From: Parvibacter caecicola
GTDB taxonomy: Bacteria; Actinomycetota; Coriobacteriia; Coriobacteriales; Eggerthellaceae
Reading direction: 5' to 3'
Assembly (NCBI RefSeq): GCF_003725335.1
Contig: NZ_QIBY01000002.1
Coordinates: 222,564-286,563, forward strand
Length of the DNA: 64,000 nt
Shown here: piece by piece, positions 58,727-64,000 of the stretch
Layout: each line of letters opens with the position of its first letter
Numbering within the stretch: the stretch's first letter is position 1
Program-made: the position numbers and the translations under genes
The notes under the pieces: model-generated
Told to the model about the DNA's origin: nothing
The model's input: the letters and a program-made list of their open reading frames with translations, nothing else
Databases searched by the model: none

Positions 58727-59284
58727 CTACCACTCCAAGGGTTGCTGCACCTCGAAGGCGGGGGGCTGCCAAACCACCACTTCGCCGGCCGCCAGGGTGG
58801 CGGGCATATCCACCAGCCGCTGATTCGCCGAACCGCGGTACAAAAGCCCCAGCGACTTCAAATCCTTGCGGAAGGGGCCGTCCACCAACACATCCAGCTG
58901 CGCCAGCAGCTCCCCCACCGCCGGCCGCTCCGCCGCCATAGCCTGCAGCTGCTCGTAGGTGTAACCGGAGTAGGACCACAGGTTGTAACCCTCCCCCTTC
59001 AGCTGAGCCGCCAGCACCGCCAAGGGTTCCGGCTGCTCGAAAGGCTCGCCCCCGGAAAGGGTGACCGAGCGCACCAGCCCGTTTCCGTGAACCTGCTCCA
59101 GAATTTGCCCCAGTGTCATGAGGGTGCCCCCTTCGGCCGGCCAGCTTTTGGCGTTGTGGCAGCCCTCACAATGATGCGAGCACCCCTGCACGAACAGGGC
59201 ATAGCGCAACCCGGGGCCGTCCACTATGGAGTCTTGCGCCGTGCCGAACACGCGCACGGTCATCTGAAGCTGATCTTCGGTCAT
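58727..59284 (-). CDS. nrdG: Anaerobic ribonucleotide reductase activating protein
   Basis: 185 residues. The radical SAM cluster motif is CSHHCEGC (Cx3Cx2C). It is followed by GGEPF and KDLKSLGLLYRGSANQRLVD, typical of NrdG. It makes the glycyl radical on NrdD with S-adenosylmethionine. It is downstream of nrdD but separated by a terminator and a long hairpin, so levels may differ. ATG 59284 has no strong ribosome-binding site; ATG 59263 (MTVRVFGT) is an alternative. Confidence 0.93.
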   Translation of the reverse strand: MTEDQLQMTVRVFGTAQDSIVDGPGLRYALFVQGCSHHCEGCHNAKSWPAEGGTLMTLGQILEQVHGNGLVRSVTLSGGEPFEQPEPLAVLAAQLKGEGYNLWSYSGYTYEQLQAMAAERPAVGELLAQLDVLVDGPFRKDLKSLGLLYRGSANQRLVDMPATLAAGEVVVWQPPAFEVQQPLEW

Positions 59285-59465
59285 GGCAAAACCAGGTTTC
59301 CTATCGGGCTCAAACGCCTGCCGTCGCAGCCGCCTATGGCGGCCCTGCGACAGGCACGCAATAACAACTTCGCCATTGTAAAGCCCTGCAAGCTTCCCCC
59401 ACCAAATCGGCTCCTAAAATCCGCGAAACGTCAAAGTTGCCCTTCGCTTTTCGTAACCCCGAAGA

Positions 59466-59540
59466 ATCTGGCCAAAAACCGCTCTTCCTTGCCGCCTTTC
59501 ATTCGCGAATCTCTGACAGAAGCGCGGTTTTTGGCCAGAT
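59466..59540. repeat. Family G hairpin
   Basis: 17-bp perfect arms (ATCTGGCCAAAAACCGC and its complement) with a 41-nt loop. Related to the distant arms at 51408-51573. Confidence 0.8.
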
Positions 59541-59560
59541 TGCCGCCCCTTCCGCATAAA

Positions 59561-59585
59561 GAAAGGCCGCCCGCGGCGGCCTTTC
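59561..59585 (-). terminator. Intrinsic terminator of nrdD
   Basis: An 11-bp perfect stem (GAAAGGCCGCC, CGC loop, complement) with T on the minus-strand exit side, 73 bp beyond the nrdD stop. Confidence 0.8.
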
Positions 59586-59658
59586 CCGTGTCTGACGTGG
59601 TTGGATTTGCGGGGGCCCAGCGCCACTCGCCTGACGCCCCCTTTTTTTCAGCGGGCGA

Positions 59659-61995
59659 CTACTCCTCGGTGACCACCACGTCGTGTTTCACGCGGTCGTG
59701 CTCTTCGGCGCGCTTGGCATCGTTGAAGCGGTCCAGCGTGCCCACTAGGTAACCAGTGATGCGGCGGATGCGCTCGAAGGGCTGGTTGTGGGCATCTTCA
59801 GAGCGGCCGCACTTGGGGCACACGTCCTCGATGATGCCGTTGTAGCCACATACCGGGTCGCGGTCCACCGGGTGATTCACGCTGCCGTAACCCATGCCGC
59901 AGTCCTTCATGTAACGGATGACCGCCTCGAAGGCCTCCAGGTTCTCGGTGGGGTCGCCGTCCAGCTCGATGTAGGAGATGTGGCCGCCGTTGGTGAGGGC
60001 ATGGTAGGGCGCCTCGGTAGCCACCTTGTCGAAGGCGGAGATGTTGTAGTACACCGGCACGTGGAAGCCATTAGTGTAGTAGTCGCGGTCGGTCACGCCG
60101 GAGATGGAGCCGTAGCGGGCGCGGTCCATGCGTACGAAGCGGCCGGACAGCCCCTCGGCCGGAGTGGCAATAAGGGTGTAGTTCATGCCGCGCTCGCGGG
60201 AGATGCGGTCGCAGTAGCTGCGCATATGGCCCACAATCTCCAGGCCCAGCCGCTGCGCTTCGGCGCTTTCGCCATGATGCTTGCCGGTAAGGGCCACCAG
60301 GCACTCCGCCAGGCCGATGAAGCCGGTGGTGAGGGTGCCGTTCTTCAGCACCTCGCGCTGCTCGTCGGTGTTCTTCAGGTTCTCAGAGCCAATCCACACG
60401 CCCTGCCCCATGAGGAACGGCGCGTTGTACACCTTTTTGCGAGCCTGAATCTCAAAGCGCTCGTCCAGCTGGCCGGTGACCAGCGCCAACTTGGAATCCA
60501 GCAGGTCGAAGAACAGGTCCAGGTCGCCCTTGGAACGAATGGCCAGGCGCGGCAGGTTGATGGAGGTGAAGGACAGGTTGCCACGACCGGGGGTGACTTC
60601 CTTGGTGGGGTCGTACACGTTGCCCATCACGCGGGTGCGACAGCCCATATAGGCGATTTCGGTTTCCGGGGTACCCTTGTAGTATTGGGCGTTGAACGGC
60701 GCGTCCAGGAAGCTGAAGTTGGGGAACAGGCGCTTGGCAGAGCAGCGCATGGCCAGCTTGAACAGGTCGTAGTTCGGATCCTCGGGGTTGTAGTTCACGC
60801 CCTCCTTCACACGGAAAATCTGCACCGGGAAGATAGGGGTTTCGCCGCCGCCCAGGCCGCTTTCAGTGGCCAGCAGCATGTTCTTGATAACCATGCGACC
60901 TTCGGTGGAGGTGTCCATGCCATAGTTCACCGAACTGAACGGCGTTTGGGCACCGGCGCGGGAGTGCATGGTGTTCAGGTTGTGCACCAACGCCTCCATG
61001 GCTTGGAAGGTAGAGCGGTCGGCGTCGCGCTCGGCGTTTTTGTGGGTGTAGTTCAGGATGGTGTCGCACACCTCGTCGGAGATACCCGCCTCCATCAGGC
61101 CCGCCTTCACACGGTCGTCGAAGTCGGCATCGCGATCAAGACAGGCCACGCGACCGGTTTCCGCCTCAACCTCGGCCAGCAGGTTCTCGGTGAAGGTGCG
61201 CTCGTCGGCCACGTCGCCCAGCAGGTCCACCGCTTCGGCCAGGTGCTTCTTGAACAGACGGCGGTAGGTTTTGCGCACGCCGTCGGCCAGGCCGTAGTCG
61301 AAGTCGCACACCGACTGACCGCCGTGCTGGTCGTTCTGATTGGACTGGATGGCGATGCAGGCCAGCGCGGCATAGCTGGTGATGTCGTTGGGCTCGCGCA
61401 GCACGCCATGGCCGGTGGAAAAGCCGCCCTTGAACAGCTTGCGCAGCTCAATTTGGCAGCAGGTGGTGGTGAGGGTGTAGAAGTCCATGTCGTGGATGTG
61501 GATGTCACCCTCGCGGTGAGCGCGGGCGTACTTAGGATCGATCACACACATCTCGTAGAACTGCTTGGCGGATTCCGAGCCGTACTTCAGCATGGTGCCC
61601 ATAGCGGTGTCGGCGTCGATGTTGGCGTTCTCGCGCTTCATGTCGGAGTCGGCCGCCTTCGAGAAGGTAATGTCCTTCAGGGTTTTGATGAGACGGGAGT
61701 TCACGTCGCGCACGCGGCTGCGCTCGGCGCGGTACAGGATATAGGCCTTGGCGGTTTGCACGAAACCGGCCTCGATGAGGGTTTCCTCTACCAGGTCTTG
61801 CACGCCCTCAACGGTGGGAATGCCCTCGATGGCGCCGGCTTCCAGCTTCTCGCATACGGTATGGGCGATGTCCTCGGCCACCGAACGCTCCTGCATGGCA
61901 GCGCAAGCGGAGAACGCCTTTTCCACAGCATCGGCAATCTTCTCCGGATGAAAAGCCGTGGTACGTCCGTCCCTCTTGATGATAAGTTCCACCAT
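59659..61995 (-). CDS. nrdD: Anaerobic ribonucleoside-triphosphate reductase, class III
   Basis: 778 residues. An ATP-cone opens the protein (IIKRDGRTTAFHPEKIADAVEKAF). The glycyl-radical domain holds HNLNTMHSRAGAQTPFSSVNYG, the zinc site near the end (CGYNG, CPKCGRS) and the radical loop RITGYLVGTLDRFN, whose Gly carries the radical. It reduces NTPs to dNTPs without oxygen. ATG 61995 has AGGAAGGA upstream; the ORF start at 62022 is less well placed. A NrdR-like box lies 190 bp upstream. Confidence 0.97.
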   Translation of the reverse strand: MVELIIKRDGRTTAFHPEKIADAVEKAFSACAAMQERSVAEDIAHTVCEKLEAGAIEGIPTVEGVQDLVEETLIEAGFVQTAKAYILYRAERSRVRDVNSRLIKTLKDITFSKAADSDMKRENANIDADTAMGTMLKYGSESAKQFYEMCVIDPKYARAHREGDIHIHDMDFYTLTTTCCQIELRKLFKGGFSTGHGVLREPNDITSYAALACIAIQSNQNDQHGGQSVCDFDYGLADGVRKTYRRLFKKHLAEAVDLLGDVADERTFTENLLAEVEAETGRVACLDRDADFDDRVKAGLMEAGISDEVCDTILNYTHKNAERDADRSTFQAMEALVHNLNTMHSRAGAQTPFSSVNYGMDTSTEGRMVIKNMLLATESGLGGGETPIFPVQIFRVKEGVNYNPEDPNYDLFKLAMRCSAKRLFPNFSFLDAPFNAQYYKGTPETEIAYMGCRTRVMGNVYDPTKEVTPGRGNLSFTSINLPRLAIRSKGDLDLFFDLLDSKLALVTGQLDERFEIQARKKVYNAPFLMGQGVWIGSENLKNTDEQREVLKNGTLTTGFIGLAECLVALTGKHHGESAEAQRLGLEIVGHMRSYCDRISRERGMNYTLIATPAEGLSGRFVRMDRARYGSISGVTDRDYYTNGFHVPVYYNISAFDKVATEAPYHALTNGGHISYIELDGDPTENLEAFEAVIRYMKDCGMGYGSVNHPVDRDPVCGYNGIIEDVCPKCGRSEDAHNQPFERIRRITGYLVGTLDRFNDAKRAEEHDRVKHDVVVTEE

Positions 61996-62185
61996 TGCCC
62001 GCAGATCCTTCCTGTAGAACACCCTACGTTAAAGAGGGCGCGACTTTCACCTTCCGTCGCGCCCCAACATATATGGTCATGTGCGAACGTTTCAACCGAT
62101 TTCTACCCGTCTGGGTTTTGCTGGTTCAAGCGGGACATCTGCGGTTTTCGCCCACAGGTTATCCACAGAGTATATGCCAATTTGT

Positions 62186-62201
62186 ACACAATATGTTGTG
62201 T
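62186..62201 (-). promoter_or_regulatory. Putative NrdR box
   Basis: ACACAATATGTTGTGT matches the NrdR consensus (acaCwAtATaTwGtgt) at nearly all positions and is almost a perfect palindrome. It lies downstream of the predicted nrdD promoter. A second box of the usual 31-bp spacing was not clearly found. Confidence 0.72.
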
Positions 62202-62226
62202 TGGCCGCTCCGTTTCGCGCGTACAT

Positions 62227-62254
62227 ATAGTACAACACCCGCCATCGAACGCAA
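62227..62254 (-). promoter_or_regulatory. Promoter of nrdD
   Basis: On the minus strand, TTGCGT (62249-62254), a 16-bp spacer and TACTAT (62227-62232). The start would fall 15-20 bp before the NrdR-like box. Confidence 0.6.
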
Positions 62255-62269
62255 GGGAACAAATTGTGT

Positions 62270-62285
62270 TTTTCGGCGCCGAAAA
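62270..62285. promoter_or_regulatory. 16-bp perfect palindrome upstream of nrdD
   Basis: TTTTCGGCGCCGAAAA, just upstream of the predicted -35 box, is possibly another operator. The remaining 340 bp up to the helicase gene hold a TTTTGTC...GACAAAA dyad (62429-62460) and fragments of family E, but no gene. Confidence 0.45.
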
Positions 62286-62622
62286 CAACAGATTTTTCTG
62301 CCGAAGAGGGGTTGACAGAATCGCTCCCGCAAGAGGTTCGGGGCAAGAGCTGCATAAGCCCGTCGCGCCACGCCCCTCAACCTCGGCAAGAGCGGCGATC
62401 CTCTTGCGTTTCTCGGAAAAATCAGTGGTTTTGTCACAGAGTCGGCAAAACGCGACAAAAAGGGACAGCCAGGCATGCTGGCGGCTGCGGAGCAGCCGGG
62501 GAACGGGGCTGCGGCCGAGCTGACGGGGGACGCGAGCTAACGGGGACGGGGTTAGCGTCATATTGCGGCGCCAGAGCCCCATGGGGGCTCCCGGGCGGGC
62601 GTGTCGGTGTGTCAGGGGGGCG

Positions 62623-64000
62623 TCAGTTGTCCAGAAGGTCGGCTAGCAGCTCGGGGGTGAGGGTGCCCAAGGCCTCGCCGTTGGCGGCGCCCACCAGCAA
62701 ATCCGCTAGCTGGGCCTTCATCTCCTGCAATTGCATCATGCGCGCCTCGATGGTGCCGGCGGCCACCACGTTGCACACGCTCACCACCTCTTGCTGCCCG
62801 AAGCGATGGGCGCGATCGGAGGCCTGGCTCTGGGCCGACGAGTTCCACCAAGGGTCGGCGTGTATCACCTGCGAGGCACCGGTGAGGTTCAGCCCCACGC
62901 CGCCGGCCCGCAACGACACCAGGAAAACCGGCACATCGCCGCAGTTGAACTGCTCTACCAGTTGCAGCCGCTGCCGCTTGGGCGTGGCACCGGTGATGGA
63001 GAAGAAGGGCACCCCTTGGGCCCGCAGGTCTTGGGCCAACAAGTCCAGAAATGACGTGAACTGGGAAAACACCAGCGTTTTCTGGCCAGCATCCATCGCG
63101 GCGCCGATGCGCTCCAGGATGGCCCCGCGCTTGGCCCCTACCCCGCGGTAGTTCTCGAACACCAGCGCCGGGTCGAGCGCAATCTGCCGCAGCCGCGTCA
63201 GCTCCGCCAGCACTTCCACAGTTTTGAACTCGCCGCCGTCCAGCCCCTTCACCGGGTAACCGTAGCGGCGCGCCTTTGCCGTGTTCTTCTGCAAATTAAG
63301 CCGCTCCCGCAGGCTTTGCTCGGCGGCGAAGTACAGCTTGCGCTGCTCCCCTTGCAGCGGCACCTCCAACGTGGTTTCCAGCTTCGGCGGCAGTTCGGGC
63401 AGCACGTCGCGCTTCAGGCGCCGCAGCACGAAGGGGCCTACCAGCGCCGCCAGACGTTGGGCCGCCGTTTCGTCGCCACCGATGATGGGGGCCTCGAAAC
63501 GTTCGCGGAAGCGCATGGCGGTGCCCAGGAAGCCGGGCATGAGAAAGTCGAAGATGCTCCACAGCTCGGCGGGGCGGTTTTCCACCGGTGTGCCGGTAAG
63601 GGCCAGGCGCCACGAGGCCTGCAGCCGCTTCACCGCGCGCGTGGTTTTGGTGGCGTGGTTCTTTATGTAGTGGGCCTCGTCCAGGATGGCTGCCCGCAGC
63701 GGCAGAGCCTCCCAGGCTTTGGCGTCGGTGCGCAGGGAATCGTAGGAGGTTACCAGCACCTGCACACCCGGCTGGTTGCGGGCCGTTTGCCGCTGGGCCG
63801 GGATGCCCGCCACCGCCGCCACCTGCAGTTGCGGAGCGAACCGGGCCAGCTCGGCCGTCCAGTTGTAAACCAGACTGGCGGGGCACACCACCAAGGTGGG
63901 GGCGCCGGGGCCGCAGACGCCATCCAGCTGGATAGGCAGAGATAGAATCTCTGCCCTACGAAGGGGTGAGCGGCAGGGGGTGGCATTGGCGGCACCGTTG
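62623..64000 (-). CDS. SNF2-family helicase, partial (N-terminus beyond the window)
   Basis: 459 residues are visible; the frame is open to the window edge. Motif Ia (PTLVVCPASLVYNW), the DEAH box (AILDEAHYIKN), TGTPVENRPAELWSIFDF, FVLRRLKRDVLPELPPK, and the C-terminal helicase lobe (TLVFSQFTSFLD, LVSLRAGGVGLNLTGAS, DRAHRFGQ) are all present. Walker A lies outside. SNF2 proteins move along DNA or remove bound proteins. In front of motif Ia lies an in-frame family A repeat (63935-63961). Confidence 0.93.
   Translation of the reverse strand, partial: NGAANATPCRSPLRRAEILSLPIQLDGVCGPGAPTLVVCPASLVYNWTAELARFAPQLQVAAVAGIPAQRQTARNQPGVQVLVTSYDSLRTDAKAWEALPLRAAILDEAHYIKNHATKTTRAVKRLQASWRLALTGTPVENRPAELWSIFDFLMPGFLGTAMRFRERFEAPIIGGDETAAQRLAALVGPFVLRRLKRDVLPELPPKLETTLEVPLQGEQRKLYFAAEQSLRERLNLQKNTAKARRYGYPVKGLDGGEFKTVEVLAELTRLRQIALDPALVFENYRGVGAKRGAILERIGAAMDAGQKTLVFSQFTSFLDLLAQDLRAQGVPFFSITGATPKRQRLQLVEQFNCGDVPVFLVSLRAGGVGLNLTGASQVIHADPWWNSSAQSQASDRAHRFGQQEVVSVCNVVAAGTIEARMMQLQEMKAQLADLLVGAANGEALGTLTPELLADLLDN
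63935..63961 (-). repeat. Family A hairpin copy 8, inside the SNF2 coding frame
   Basis: Read on the minus strand it codes RRAEILSLP in frame with the helicase, ahead of QLDGVCGPGAPTLVVC. The copy has a perfect 9-bp stem. Confidence 0.88.

Noticed and set aside
62164..62180. Second NrdR box
   Set aside because: Only a weak match, and 22 bp from the good box, not the usual 31-32.
1..64000. rRNA and tRNA genes
   Set aside because: No cloverleaf-like T-arm or acceptor pairs and no rRNA-like stretches were noticed by eye. A covariance-model scan would be decisive.

Overview
The window is GC-rich chromosomal DNA from an anaerobic actinobacterium. The best fit is the Coriobacteriia family Eggerthellaceae (Eggerthella, Gordonibacter, Adlercreutzia and relatives). 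Three things point there: an actinobacterial-type integration host factor (mihF); three Tat-exported molybdopterin oxidoreductase systems with 4Fe-4S partner subunits; and two regulators that join a many-helix membrane domain to a C-terminal LuxR helix-turn-helix, a design typical of that family. Anaerobic class III ribonucleotide reductase (nrdD/nrdG) agrees with an anaerobic life. The genus is not resolved.

Layout. 0.2-9.7 kb: an antitoxin/PIN-toxin pair, an MHS-type transporter beside a glycine amidinotransferase-like enzyme, mihF, mazG, a TrmH-type RNA methyltransferase with apt, and small membrane proteins. 9.7-12.4 kb: a nuclease-like orphan gene flanked by related large palindromes. 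12.4-17.9 kb: a PsrABC/PhsABC-like operon divergent from a membrane LuxR regulator. 18-20.2 kb: htpG with a CIRCE operator. 20.3-25.9 kb: a two-subunit molybdoenzyme resembling Eggerthellaceae catechol dehydroxylases, divergent from a second membrane LuxR regulator. 26.2-33.8 kb: a TorD chaperone between two unknown proteins, a TetR regulator, and a DmsABC-like operon. 33.9-35 kb: a CPBP protease with a clear promoter and palindromic operator. 35-39.5 kb: a TPP-riboswitch-controlled thiamine/pyrimidine ABC transporter. 39.8-49.2 kb: a cupin, a HerA/YjgR-like ATPase, a tandem CbxX-type AAA+ protein, a phosphoesterase, an unknown protein and a WalJ-like hydrolase. 49.4-52.7 kb: a zinc-ribbon/DUF5685/DnaJ operon and an MscS channel. 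52.9-57.8 kb: a 1630-residue LPXTG adhesin. 58.3-62.3 kb: a small membrane protein, nrdG, and nrdD with a putative NrdR box. 62.6 kb to the end: a partial SNF2 helicase.

The most unexpected structure is a dense set of palindromic repeat families. Two unrelated families form regular arrays. One has 28-bp hairpin units whose starts are exactly 62 bp apart (five units, 35011-35286). The other has 28-bp units 61/61/62 bp apart (four units, 40263-40474). A third family, a 9-bp-stem hairpin, occurs eight times: in every gap between the thiamine transporter genes, in a 302-bp element with perfect 37-bp inverted ends (42527-42828), and in frame inside the SNF2 gene. Others form near-perfect 23- to 32-bp-stem cruciforms around the adhesin gene. 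No transposase, RAYT or cas gene lies in the window.

Long open frames opposite the real genes are common because of the GC content and were left out. No rRNA or tRNA gene was seen. All functional calls are from reading motifs; no database search was run.
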